A stretch of DNA of 64,000 nucleotides from Panax quinquefolius (Eukaryota > Streptophyta > Magnoliopsida > Apiales > Araliaceae). The notes beneath the pieces are model-generated. The model was not told where the DNA came from. It saw nothing but the letters and a program-made list of their open reading frames with translations, and did not search any database. Both the position numbers and the translations under genes were made by a program. The DNA lies in the NCBI GenBank assembly GCA_020205615.1, contig JAINUW010000728.1, forward strand, positions 205,001-269,000, in the 5' to 3' direction. Each line of letters begins with the position of its first letter. Position 1 is the first letter of the stretch. Positions 1-11,025 of this stretch are shown here, one piece after another.

Positions 1-964
1 ATCTATATATTATCTGGAAAGTCGTTGATCTCTAAGGAGGCTTATCCTTATTGTAGAATAAATGTTGTTTATTTAAATAAATTAATAGTTTAATTTATAT
101 ATTTAAATAAAATTAATATTGTTCTAATTGATATATTCACAATAGGTTTAATATGGAGAACCTAAAGGGTCACAACACAAAAGGAAGAATAATTATTTAA
201 GAAGTTAATGACATAATCATAATAATAAGTTAAGTGTATTTAATTTAATGTATGGTGATAGAATAAATTAAATATATTTATTATTTAATATTGTTGAAAT
301 ATTAAATATAAATTAATAAGAAGAGTCTTATTATTATTATTATTTTAATTCCTAAAGGAGTTTGGGAATTAATTTAATATTTGTACTCTCCAGCATTCCT
401 AATTAGATTAAGAGGCTAATTAAGTAAAGGAGTTTAATTAATTATTTCTAATAGAGATTAGGAAGCCTAATTGATTAAAAGAGTTTTTAATTAATTAAAC
501 AAAACCCTATTCCTAATAAGGTTAGGAGGGTTGACAAATATCTATATAAGAAGAATCTTATGTCAGATATCAAATAACGTGTTTTCTAATTGTTCGGAGA
601 GTACAAAGATTTCTATAGAGATAGAAACTAGGGTTTAGCCATATACCCTTCTTCTTAACTTCTTCTTCTTCCTTAGTGGATCACCTCTAGAGGCCAAATG
701 CTTGGGTGGCTAACGTTGGACAAAGGAAGGAATCAATCCCGTGAGGAGAGCACAAAGGAGACTAGAAGTTGAACTTGAACTTGAGGAAACTCGAATATTC
801 AAGGGTATGATTCTTATTCTCCATCTTCTTCTATTAATTGATAATATAGCACAAAGCATGATCATGGGTATGGGTTTGTATAAAACTTTAAATTATCGTT
901 TCTTCGCGCTTCCGCTTTATTTATGTTATTTGATTACGTAATTGTGATCTATACAAACCCTACA
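1..964 (+). repeat. Partial LTR, probably Ty1/copia (3' part)
   Basis: No coding capacity is seen; the first 540 bases are AT-rich with repeated TTAATTAA-type stretches. From about 600 the sequence has a leader-like CT-rich tract (CTTCTTCTTCC) and ends in CCCTACA at 964, immediately followed by a worn match to the plant initiator-Met primer site. That arrangement is how a 5' LTR ends. The start of the LTR lies outside the window. Only about 37 bases of internal sequence follow before another LTR begins at 1015. The copia assignment rests on the general look of the LTR end and primer-site spacing and is tentative. Confidence 0.5.
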
Positions 965-965
965 G

Positions 966-977
966 TGGTATAAGAGA
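966..977 (+). other. Worn primer-binding site
   Basis: TGGTATAAGAGA differs at a few positions from TGGTATCAGAGC, the usual plant LTR-element site complementary to initiator tRNA-Met. It lies one base after the LTR end at 964. Confidence 0.5.
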
Positions 978-1119
978 CAAACTTTATGCTAATCGTCAAT
1001 TTTATGATTTCATGTGTAGACACTCAAAATTTTGCATTCATGTTACTAACCCTGCAGGAGGGCAAAATTGTCTTCTGAAGACAACCCTGGAAGTCAAATC
1101 AGCTCAATCCCGGAAACAA

Positions 1120-1345
1120 CCATGGGATACTCAGCTTTCAATCTCGGAGATAACCCCGAGATACTCAGTTGCAATCCCGGAGGAAACCCCAGGAGATTCA
1201 GTTCTAACCTAGGAGATAACCCCGAGGGATACAGTTCCAATTTCAGAGATAAGCCCAGAATAGTCAGTTTAAACCTTGGGACACTCAGTTCTAACCCTGG
1301 AGATAACCCTGGGAGGTCAATCCACCTCACATATGACCATAAGGA
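1120..1345 (+). repeat. GGAGATAACCCC minisatellite in LTR
   Basis: About six degenerate ~30-35 bp units each hold (G/A)GAGATAACCCCGAG followed by a CAGTT-containing spacer. The open frames here on both strands are products of the repeat and not genes. An equivalent array occupies about 2405-2760 in the next LTR. Confidence 0.7.
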
Positions 1346-1830
1346 CATTTAGCATGCCCAACAGCCCAATCTCAGAGATAACCCTAAGCAACGACTACTA
1401 TATCAACAAAGATCCGGAGATAACGCCGGTGAGGGACAAAATTGTCATTTTGCCACCTCGATATTACATTCTCATCGTCTCAACATCATTTTAACCCACA
1501 CTACATACAGAATTATCCCACAAGAACCATAACTCAAATCCCGAGTGACTACTACACAAGACATCACACGAGATAGAATTTGAAGATTTGAAGATCTAGT
1601 CATAGACCCATCTTCCCGACTTCGTAGAATCTTTTATCCTATGTCATTGTGTAGTTCTCGACAACAACATTCCATAAAGGTACATCATCACTCCATCGGA
1701 TGCCCGGATTGAAAGTTATGAAGGTTCAAGCGGACAACGCGTTGCACAAGTGCACGTACTTTGAGACGATAAGACTTGCATGGCCCGGGGCAACCCGGGA
1801 AGCCGCAGGTAGACCCGCGGCCATCAGGTC

Positions 1831-1838
1831 TATAAATA
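1831..1838 (+). promoter_or_regulatory. TATA box of truncated LTR
   Basis: TATAAATA follows a GC-richer stretch (CCCGCGGCCATCAGG). The complete LTR has TATAAATAG in the equivalent place at 3264-3272. Confidence 0.5.
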
Positions 1839-2169
1839 TGGACCTTTGGTTGCTCATTTGAAAAAAAAAGATATAGAAAAAAGAAAGAAAACTTTGTCCA
1901 TTTCAACTCATAAACACTTCTAAAATGCTCTAAATTGAGTGATTCTTTTTCTAAACACTTGTAAGCTCGTGTTTTGCTACATACTAAAATTTAACCAGTG
2001 GAAACCCAAGTTTCAGGCATCAAAAGCTATCTGAAGTCTTCTTGGTAGCCCACTATAAGATATTTTAGATTTTAAAGCTTTTTATAACTTTTGTACATAC
2101 ATATGTACTAACGTTGAGAGTCGCGTTATGTGGGTATGCCCGGATCATCGATTCGTGGCTTTTATTGCT

Positions 2170-2171
<2 letters not shown>

Positions 2172-2213
<42 letters not shown>

Positions 2214-2340
2214 TCAAACTTTGTTTGATTGAGCCTGGATATACATCTAGAGCTTTTACTACTTATATATATATATATATCTCTTTTTATCAAACTCTGT
2301 TTGATTGAGCGTGGATATACATTTGGTGCGTTTACTGCTT
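2172..2340 (+). repeat. TA microsatellite plus ~65-70 bp minisatellite
   Basis: A pure (TA)n run at 2172-2210 is followed by two units reading ATCAAACT(T/C)TGTTTGATTGAGC, then GGATATACAT, then a shorter TA run. The same unit type, with GGATTTTACATC, recurs at about 3630-3775 in the complete LTR. Open frames rich in Tyr-Ile here come from the TA runs. Confidence 0.8.
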
Positions 2341-3263
2341 TTATATATATTGTAGACACTCGAAATTTTTTGCACACTTGTTACTGACATTGCAGGAGGG
2401 CAGATTCGTCTTTCAGAGATAACCCTGGAAGATAGCTCATATCCAGTCCGGATACTATCGGAAGTTCAGTCTCAACCCCGGAACACACACCAGGAGTATC
2501 AGTTCCAACCTCAGAGATAACCCCGAGGCATGCAGTTCCAATACCAGAAATTCCACCGGAAGAAGACCAATCCATCTCGAAGATAACCTCGAGATATTCA
2601 CTCTCAGTCCCAACACTGGGAGTAGTAGTTACCAACCTTGGAGATAACCCCAAGGAGTGCAGTTCCGGAGATAACCCCAAAAATGTTTGTTTCAAATGCA
2701 ATTAGCTTCAACCTCGACACTAACACCGAGGCACTCAGTACAAGACTCGGAGATAACACCGGGAAGATAGTCACACCTTAGAGATGACATTGAGGACATT
2801 CAACACTTGTAATAATCCAATCTCAGAGATAACCCTGAGCAACGTCTGCTTTATCAGCCCAAGCCGACGATACCCCCGGTGAGGGGCAAAGTCATCATCT
2901 TTCCACCTTGACGCCACATCGCACCGTCTCAATATTTTATACATACATTTCTACATAGCGATGTCCCACAAGAACCAAGGGGGACCAATCCCGAGTGACT
3001 ATTTCGCAGGACAACAAATAGAATTTAAAGCTTGAAGACCGGAGGACATGGTCCCATCTTCCTGACTTCGTACAACCTCTAATCCCATGTTATTTCATAC
3101 CTCAGTCGGATGCTCGGATTATAATTCTGAGAGTTCGAGCGGACATTAAAGTGCATGCATGCAAATACTTGAGACAATGCGGGGACATGAAGCTGGCGCA
3201 GCCTGGCCCGGTAAGTGAGGTACATCAGGGCCTACCCGCGGGTACACTGCTGGCTCCCCCCTT

Positions 3264-3272
3264 TATAAATAG
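3264..3272 (+). promoter_or_regulatory. TATA box of Tat/Ogre-like 5' LTR
   Basis: TATAAATAG lies in a locally GC-rich stretch, with the U3 minisatellites upstream and the TA arrays downstream. This is the likely transcription start region of the element. Confidence 0.5.
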
Positions 3273-3573
3273 AGGGCTTGGGGTGGCCATTTTGTAAGAG
3301 AAAAAGGTGAGGAAGCCCTGTCCAATTTGCTCTGTACTCACCCTATATTGAGTGTTTTCTCATTTTAAACATTTATGAGCTCACATATAGCTACTTTTTG
3401 TACCGGCGGGAGCCGAGTGTTCATCCCTTTAAAGATATGGAAGTCTTCATTGGCAGCCCACTGTAAGCCTTCTCACACACTTTAAAGCCTTTCTCTTCAT
3501 CTTTGCACACTATTATTCACGTTGAGAGTCGTGTGTATGTGTGTTTGCCCAAACTTGGATCTCATGGTTTTAT

Positions 3574-3578
<5 letters not shown>

Positions 3579-3629
<51 letters not shown>
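3579..3629 (+). repeat. (TA)n microsatellite
   Basis: A pure TA dinucleotide run of about 50 bases inside the 5' LTR; a shorter run lies at about 3752-3775. Confidence 0.95.
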
Positions 3630-3632
<3 letters not shown>

Positions 3633-4776
3633 CAGTGTGTCGATGAGCCTGGATTTTACATCAGGAGCGTTTATTGCTTTAATATATATATCAACTATTG
3701 TTGGACTTTGTTCGATGAGCCTGGATTTTACATCCGGTGCATTTACCGCTTATATATATATATATATATATATATAGATATATTTACATTTAGTGCCGCC
3801 TGGAGTTTACTTCGTGGCGGTTGATCGTCTTTACAACTTTCTTTACTTTTCGTCCTGCCTGGAGTTTACTTCGTGGCGCTTGATTGCTTTTACAACTTTA
3901 TTTACATTTCTGATCCCCCATGGAGGTGCTTCATGGTGGCTGATCATGTCTGTATATATATATTTACAGCTTTTATATATATACTTGCTTACCGCTTTAT
4001 TATCAATTGCGGCATCATGTGAGCCTAGGAATCATGTGATCACAGATTGGCCATTGGATCTAGATTCGGTTCCGTGATGGGGCGCTTCCAATTGTAGCGA
4101 AGCTTGTAAATTTATTTACGGTGTTTGGATTTCCTCAGATGGTTTTCATAACCACGAGGAGTTCGACACTATTTTGTACATTATTTTATCGAAGATGCTT
4201 CATATCTCAAAAAATTAAAAATAATCAAGCCGAACACTTAATAAAAATGGGAGTGTAAAAGGTCTCAATTAATATTGAGCACAAGGGTTTGAAAAGCCTC
4301 TTTTATAAAGCATCACTATCATATCTTGTTTAAAACTGAATTTTTACACAAATTCAAACCCTGTGTATATAGGTGCGAACGAGGCCTCACACTACTTCCA
4401 AATAATTGCACATTGATCCACACACACACACACATTCATATAACAGTTTCTTGAAAAGTGGCGGTCACCATGGTAACATAGATGTCGGGGGGTTCTAACA
4501 CATTCCTTCAAGATAATCAAGTCCCCGGACCCTAATGAATCTTGGTTTCACTGACCCGTTTAGCAATGTCACATCACTAGGTCAATGTGAAAACCTTTAT
4601 TTGGTTGTGTTGGTAGAACCATATAAAAAAACAATTGGAGACTCTTAACAATCCATCATCGACATGACACATTCAGACCTTTTTTTACTTATTTTTTTAA
4701 ATAAATCTCACCTAATATGAGAACACCAAAGAACAAGTAACCAAAAGGGACAAATAAAAATCCCGACGTCGACATG

Positions 4777-4795
4777 TGGCGACTCTGGTGGGGAC
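4777..4795 (+). other. Primer-binding site, Arg-tRNA type
   Basis: TGGCGACTCTGGTGGGGAC starts two bases after the LTR end. TGGCGACTC plus GGGGAC is the site type I associate with Tat/Ogre elements, primed by tRNA-Arg. It sets the LTR boundary and the lineage call. Confidence 0.75.
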
Positions 4796-5462
4796 ACCAG
4801 TAAGAGGACTTAAGCCGCTATTACAAGCTTTTCGAAACTATTATATGTTTGTGTGTGAATGTTGCATTTACATTTATGATGAATGTGTACGAATACATAT
4901 ATTTTTCTGCGCTTAATGCTTTACACTATATTTGTTTGTGATATTAGTGTTTCGCAATGTCATCATTTTCATAAACGGTGAGACACGTTGTATGTGAATG
5001 TATGTTGTGTGGTTCCTCCACCAGGAGGTTATCCTGTCGATGTTTGATTACTGGACTCGTAGGAAGACTAATTCCAACGAGGCTGAGGAAAGGCACCACC
5101 CAAATTCGCTCCAGTTGAAAGACCGGATTATCTTCCCGTCAAGTAAATTGCGATGATTTAGGAACCTTCATGCCAAAAAGCCGCGAGAGTAACCTAAGAT
5201 ATGTCAGCCTCTGATAAACCAAACACGGAGGAAAGTCTCTTCATGCTTTCTCATTTAAAATTACTTGTAATTTCATTCCATATTCATCTCCATGTAATGA
5301 GAAATATGAAGAAACAAGTGTATATACATATTTAAATTAAAACATGCTATCCTGGATTATAAACATCTAACATCCGCCTTGCAGGATAATATTCCTAGAA
5401 TGGATACATAACATGTAGACATTTATACATTCCCTAAAGACTAAACTACGCAAGTCTTTTGC
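4796..5462 (+). other. Untranslated leader of Tat/Ogre-like element
   Basis: This is non-coding sequence between the primer site and the first gag ATG at 5463. I see no long frame or hairpin in it. It contains a GC-richer part near 5020-5110. Confidence 0.5.
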
Positions 5463-6134
5463 ATGGAAGCAATCAGATTTATCACCCGATCAAAATCTAA
5501 AAATGCCACGAGCCTACAATCAATTATGTCATCATCAGATCAGACTGACCTTAATCCAGTTTTGCGTAAAGAATTTGACGGATTAAGTAAACAAATCACA
5601 GATTTGGATGTTCTGCTTAAAGAACTACACCAGTCTACTTAGGGTACGAGGATACCCATACATGATGAATCCTCTACACAAGGAGGAACCCAAGGTCCTG
5701 ATAAAGCAATTACAGAACCTAAACTTCTGTTGGATACGACCAAGAAGATTCATGATATCACCCATCTCAAAGGAGATCTAGACACTAGTGACATCAGGAA
5801 GAAAGTCCTTTAAATGGAAGAAACCCTTCGTGCGATCAAAGGAATTGGAGCACATAGAAGTGTCTCATATGATGACCTTTGTATATTCCCCGGTGTTCAT
5901 TATCCAGAAAAATTTAAAACTCCTGACTTCGAAAAATATGATGGGTTAGGAGATCCTTACAAATATTTGAAGGTGTTCATTGGAGAACTTGGATCTTATG
6001 CAGAAGATGAGAAGCTTAGGATGCAGCTATTCCAGAAGAGTCTGACTTGAGAAGCCCGTTCGTGGTATACCAGATTAGACAACTCAAAGATCAATGGTTG
6101 GGAGGAGCTAACTCACGCCTTCCTTACTCAATAC
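5463..6134 (+). pseudogene. gag: Gag N-terminal half, Tat/Ogre-like
   Basis: One reading frame runs from ATG 5463 to the insertion point at 6134, broken by stops at 5640, 5811 and 6048. The stop at 6048 lies where a Trp or Gly is usual before the RWYT-like ARSWYTRL motif, so TGG to TGA decay is likely. Recognisable stretches are LCIFPGVHYPEKFKTPDFEK, YDGLGDPYKYLK and the matrix/capsid core ending LTHAFLTQY. These match retrotransposon gag of the Tat lineage, which forms the particle. The frame stops at codon TAC 6132-6134, where a solo LTR begins, and continues in the same frame at 14131. Confidence 0.8.
6130..6134 (+). other. Target-site copy left of solo LTR D (AATAC)
   Basis: AATAC precedes the TGTAAGAACCC start at 6135. 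The right flank at 14126-14130 reads AATCG, a decayed match. Support comes from the gag frame, which is preserved when one five-base copy is removed. Confidence 0.5.
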
Positions 6135-7656
6135 TGTAAGAACCCGAATTTTCAGAAATTATTAAAATAAGAATTTAGTAAATAAAATTCTTAAGCCATG
6201 AGATGGGTTCGAACAAGAATATATAATTGTGTTACGAGGTATATAATATTTTGTTACATAGGGTAATATGAGCAATATGATGATTGTGTTTAATAAATAT
6301 ATATCATTATTATATATGTGTTATACATTGTAGAGATGAAGATGGATAAGATTTATCTATTGGCATAAAATAATTTATAGAATCATTTTACTATAGTGAG
6401 TTAGTGACATTAAATCTCTTTGATGAATAATCACCATTTTCTTGAATATATATACTAGTGACTAGTATGATGTAGTATGAGTTTTAGTTAGTGCCTAAGC
6501 TATCCATGGATAGATTGAGATAGTAAAACATAAATTAGTTAATTATGAGGATTAACTAACAAGTAGAATTATTGGTTAATTTATATTAAAATGGAAGTTA
6601 TATTGTGGAATAATATAATTTGAAGGGATTTAAGAATCACTCAAGTAAATAGTGAATATGTGATTATAGTGGGTGCTTTATATTCGAGTATTGTGTTATT
6701 GGTGGTATGAAACCGTAAAGGAGATGTATAGTTGGTTAAACTATTAAGGAAAAATAGAGTTTTAATACTCGAAGTTTGATAATTAAATTATTAAAGAAAA
6801 TAGTAATCCATGATGTGAAATCAAAGAAGAGGTTGATGTTAAACGAGTTAACGCTCAAGGAGGATGTGTAAAGTATTTAGAAGCGTAAGGGTTCAGTTCT
6901 GATGATGTAGAACTTGTCTGCCTAGAAATTTGGTATGGGCAAATTTGCACCATTTCAAGCTTCGTGACGGTAGCAGTGCACTCTGGTCTGTAGAAAACTC
7001 GAAAGTCGATTTATGAAATGTGATTTGCAAGCCATGTATACTAATAACTCTTATGAGGTCATGAATGGTGACTTAGTGTTCATGAAGAAACTTAGTTAGC
7101 AAAACATGACTTGAATAAAGATTTCATTAATTATCCCGGAATAAATATGGGTAATTAAGTAATATTATAGAATATTATATTATGAAGCTTTGCGTGGTAG
7201 TGGCATGATATTAGTTCACTTGTATAAGATGGTGAATTAACATATATGTTTAGCATAAGAGGATGAAAGGAATATGTTAATTAATATTTGATATTTCATA
7301 TATTACATAGTATTGTAATATATAAAGAAGGGTTGATATTTGAAAGGTAAATGATTAAAAGAACCAATATAGTTATAAGTAATCATTGGTTAGAGATTTA
7401 TGCATAAGGTTAATATTGTATGTGGTGGTTAAAGAAAATTGTTTTGGGACAATTTATGGAAGAAATGAAATGAAAGAATTATATTAATTAGTGTTGTACA
7501 TACTAATTATTGTAAGATAATAAATGATTAATACTAATTAATCGTTGTGAATTAAAATGTGATTATGGGTTGTGAATACCCAATTGAATTAAACTTAGCC
7601 CAATTAAAATATTGATGTAGACATTGTCATTAAATAGTATTACTATGGGTAATATG

Positions 7657-7661
7657 GAAAA
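7657..7661 (+). other. Target-site duplication GAAAA, left copy
   Basis: GAAAA immediately precedes the TGTGACGCCCCC terminus at 7662; the identical right copy is 10388-10392. A perfect five-base duplication is what Ty3/gypsy integrase leaves. Confidence 0.9.
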
Positions 7662-8211
7662 TGTGACGCCCCCAAAATAGGTATACATCACCCATTCTGA
7701 GTTGTCAATACATGGTACAGAAACAACTACAACTTTATTATTACAACAGTAAAACTGTAAGTTTGAATACAAATATTATCTTCTAGACAATATCTATACT
7801 CAAATAAATCCTCATCACATTTATTGATATATTAATTTACAAAAATGGTGAGGACTACTAAACAACTCTCTCTAAAACCTTCATTCCATACCCAGACTGC
7901 AGTACTCGCTTATATTCTCGCCTCCACGAGAAGAAAAATGGAACAAAAAGAAAAGGGTGAGCTCAACTAGCCCGATAAAGAATATTATGACTAAGATAAT
8001 ATACAAAAATTATCGTTAGTCTTCAACAAGGAAAAATCTAATAGAATACAATAGACAAACAAATTTTAAATCAATATTATAGTGAAATAATAATTCATTA
8101 GAAGAGTTAAGTAGAGAATGCAAACTACTATCTTCTATGTATGAATTTAAAAGTTCATAAATCATCTTTTATCCTGTAACATCAATCAATATATATACGG
8201 AATCAAATATT

Positions 8212-8343
8212 CATCTTTGCACTCTGTGCCAAAGATATTCATCGATTGGTCATGTTCATCTAAACACTGTTCATCTTTGCACTACGGCCAAAGATATTCT
8301 TGAAATCATTCATCTTTGCACTCTAAAAGGCCAAAGATATTCC
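8212..8343 (-). repeat. CTTTGCAC...AAAGATATTC subrepeats in solo LTR
   Basis: Three units hold TTCATCTTTGCACT, a short variable middle and GGCCAAAGATATTC. This is the subrepeat type that is expanded to about six units in each LTR of array E. Confidence 0.8.
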
Positions 8344-8584
8344 ATAATATCATCATTTAAGATGAAGATGATGAAAATATTTTTAAAGAAAGCGAATCCA
8401 ATTGAAACAAAATGACAAGGATTAAGGATTAAGGATTCATACTTTGTTTTATCCATGTTCAAAATACCTCAAAAATAATCATAGTGGTATAAAATTCAAG
8501 AATGATCAAAAACATGGATACAATCAAAGCTAGTATCCGAATAGATATTTTGGACAAAAGAAGAAATTTCATTTTTCATTGAAT

Positions 8585-8772
8585 AGTGCCGTATTCGTGA
8601 ATAGTATCTCAGTATACGTGAATAGTGCTTAGTATACATGAATAGTAACTCCGAAGATAGAAATTTCACAAAAAATATCTTCACGCTTCATGAATAGTAC
8701 TCGTGAATAGTAACTCGTGAATAGTAACTCATAAATAGTAACTCGTGAATAGTTACTCATGAATAGTAACCC
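8585..8772 (-). repeat. GTGAATAGTAACTC tandem subrepeats
   Basis: About nine degenerate copies of a 12-14 bp unit (TGAATAGTAACTC) are present, densest at 8690-8772. The same unit lies at 19550-19606, 24325-24395, 29357-29383 and 33935-33962 in array E with lower copy number. Confidence 0.85.
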
Positions 8773-9043
8773 CGACATGGAAAAGTTCCAAATTTGATAA
8801 AAGTTTCAACCAATATTTCAAAGATAATGATATTGAAGAAATAATATCATTTGAGAAGAAAATAACATCCCTTACCTCGAAAGATTAGTACTTCTATTTT
8901 GGAATCTAGGGTATAGTCTTTGAAGGAACTTTCACCGTCTAACAATACTCAAAGTATACTCAAAATACTCACAAGAATACGCTCAATAATATAGAGAGAA
9001 AACTTGGGTTTACATTGTGATTTTCAATTCTAACCTAAGCACC

Positions 9044-9053
9044 CTATTTATAG
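9044..9053 (-). promoter_or_regulatory. TATA box of reverse solo LTR
   Basis: CTATTTATAG on + is CTATAAATAG on the element's own strand. The same ten bases mark the likely start region in all four E LTRs. Confidence 0.55.
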
Positions 9054-10387
9054 AAAATCTTTAGAACACAAAGCGAGAAAATTTAATAAAATATTAATAT
9101 ATATTATAAATTTCCTCGCTAACCCTCCAAGAACTGAATTCAGCTCATTCAAACACACATGTAACACACCATAATGGAAAAAACGTTTTTGTTATTTAAA
9201 ATATTTTAAACTTCCAAAAATTAATTATTTCGGAGCTTCGGAACTTCAATAATTCATAATAAATAGCCCTTTTATCAGAAAATTCAAATCTCGCAAGTTT
9301 TTATAGGAAATTTAATTCTCTACAACTTTGCAGAAGAAAGTTTTTCCGAATTCCAAACAAAAATTGACCAAAATCCATAAACGGGCGATTTTATAGGCTA
9401 TAATCAAATTTCAGTCAATAAATGGGATCCACCGACATGTTTAACATGTTTTAAACATTTATTGCAACAAAAATACTCTTCCTCCTCGTATACTCATATA
9501 TCCCACATTCGTTGTAAAAATATCACCATTATTATATTATTAAAATATAATAATATATTTAAATAAATTATTTTATCGTAAAAGATAAAATTTCAATTTT
9601 CAACAATTGTCACATTAAAATTTTCTCCATCTATATCCACATAAAATCAATATTTTTCTCATCATATGAATTAATAATTAATTATTCACAAATAATATTA
9701 CGAATCACAATATTGACAACGTGCAGCGGTTCGAAGAGAGGAGGCTTTCCAATAAGAATTTCTCCTTCTTGCAAGCGCAATTAGGTGACCAAACCTCTCC
9801 TTAGACAGAACTTTCTAGACATTGCCAATAATGTTATCTAATAATATTATTGAGGATAATATGAATTATTGCTTCGATAAAGAAAAATACTATGTAATGA
9901 CAATTATTGAAACAACAAAGAATATAAATTATCAACTTGCAATTATTAAATCAATAAAATACTGAACAGTAATTACTGTAACCATTATTGAGTAGTGCCT
10001 TCTTACGTAAGAATCAATAATTGGTGCAATACCGTGTGCTACTGTGTTTTAACCATCGAGTATTTTAACAGTATTAATGGTAACAACTACGCCGTTATTT
10101 TTAAACAACTTATATTTGTCGCGTTTTCTTCATCGATAATCTTTTAGTTATGGGGCCCACACACATTTTACCGTCGCATTTAATACGAATATTCACAAGC
10201 ATCTGAATATTCCACGACCAAACGAATATTCCCCAAACAACAATGAATATTTTATAACCACTTGCTTATTTTGAAATATTTGCGTATTTTACCCCTAACT
10301 ATCAACATTAATCAAATCAACCCTTACTATTTCAAAATAATAAATAGAGAAAATTAAATTTCATTAATAATAAGTTGGGGTCTTACA

Positions 10388-10392
10388 GAAAA
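10388..10392 (+). other. Target-site duplication GAAAA, right copy
   Basis: It is identical to 7657-7661. Removing the LTR and one copy restores uninterrupted D sequence. Confidence 0.9.
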
Positions 10393-11015
10393 TGTGGGTA
10401 GTAGTGATGTAAAATATCTATGGCCTAATAATACATGTAGTGTGGCATTTAATTGGGATTAATGATACAAGGTATCAAGTGGTAAAATAAAATCATAAGG
10501 GATTTTAATACAAAAATGATTAAATATCTGTGTACTCTAGAAACTGGGAAGGAAATTAAATGTTTAAATAAACATTAATATTAAATAAGGTATAATGTGA
10601 TTATGTGAGTAGTAGAAATAATTATGGAACTACTCGGATAGTAATACCTGATTGTGATATTTTATTACTTGTGTTTAATGTACATGGATTATATGATGTG
10701 AGTATATGTTTAATCCCTAAATTCCTAAAATGGTAACAATTGTACATTAAGATTTTATTTTGGGAATTAAAAGGACCAAACCAAGCCTTAGTTAATAAAG
10801 TTGCTGAGAATTGCTCTTGTCCCAAATTAAGTGACACAAAAGGTACATGAACAGTGGTCTAAACTCTATTTTACGTAACCACCAAGCTGTGATTATTGGC
10901 TATGAAGATAGCTAGTGCTGGGTTGTTGAACAACTCTTAATTAGCCAATGTTTCCTTCCATTACACCATAGGTTCCAACCTTAGTGCAATGCAAATACTC
11001 AGTCCAAGTTTTCTC

Positions 11016-11025
11016 TATAAATATA
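11016..11025 (+). promoter_or_regulatory. TATA box of solo LTR D
   Basis: TATAAATATA is followed about 30 bases later by CT-rich, leader-like sequence and GAGAGAGTTATAGAGAGG. It lies roughly 2.1 kb into the LTR once the nested insertion is discounted. Confidence 0.45.

Larger units (their letters stand above)
1015..2350 (+). repeat. Truncated Tat/Ogre-like LTR copy
   Basis: It starts TGTAGACACTC, as does the complete LTR at 2351, and runs parallel to it: AACCCTGCAGGAGGGCA, an array of GGAGATAACCCC-type units, ATCCCGAGTGAC, a TATAAATA box at 1831-1838, and a TA-rich minisatellite. It breaks off in that minisatellite, where the second LTR starts directly. It lacks the last ~1 kb of the family LTR. 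It could be the stump of an older LTR into which the next element inserted, or the product of recombination. Confidence 0.75.
2351..4774 (+). repeat. Complete 5' LTR of Tat/Ogre-like element
   Basis: It starts TGTAGACACTCG and ends CGACGTCGACA (TG...CA), two bases before an Arg-type primer site. The order is a GGAGATAACCCC array (2405-2760), TATAAATAG at 3264-3272, a (TA)n run at 3579-3629, ~70 bp units around GAGCCTGGATTTTACATC, and divergent GCCTGGAGTTTACTTCGTGG units (about 3790-3930). An R/U5 part begins near 4345 and contains a (CA)n run at about 4420. The U5 part from about 4345 recurs at 63250-63664, which identifies the remnant of the 3' LTR. Confidence 0.85.
7662..10387 (-). mobile_element. 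Reverse solo LTR of an A-related chromovirus
   Basis: On the + strand it reads TGTGACGCCCCC ... GGGGTCTTACA, the reverse complement of a TGTAAGACCCC...GGGGGCGTCACA LTR. It is 2.73 kb, close to the 2.64 kb LTR of element A, and shares A-like terminal sequence (GGTATACATCACC). It contains CATCTTTGCACTACGGCCAAAG-type repeats (8212-8343), GTGAATAGTAACTC repeats (8585-8772), CTATTTATAG (reverse TATA box, 9044-9053) and the shared U3 block (about 9728-9830). Identical GAAAA flanks and absent internal sequence show that it is a solo LTR. Confidence 0.9.

Noticed and set aside
741..941. 66-codon frame at the left edge
   Set aside because: Lies in LTR leader sequence; hydrophobic tail from AT-rich bases; no conserved start or homolog recognised.
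1068..1352. Overlapping frames on both strands of about 90 codons with Asn-Pro-Gly-rich or Leu-Ser-Pro-rich peptides
   Set aside because: They follow the GGAGATAACCCC minisatellite; no such protein is conserved in the sister LTR.
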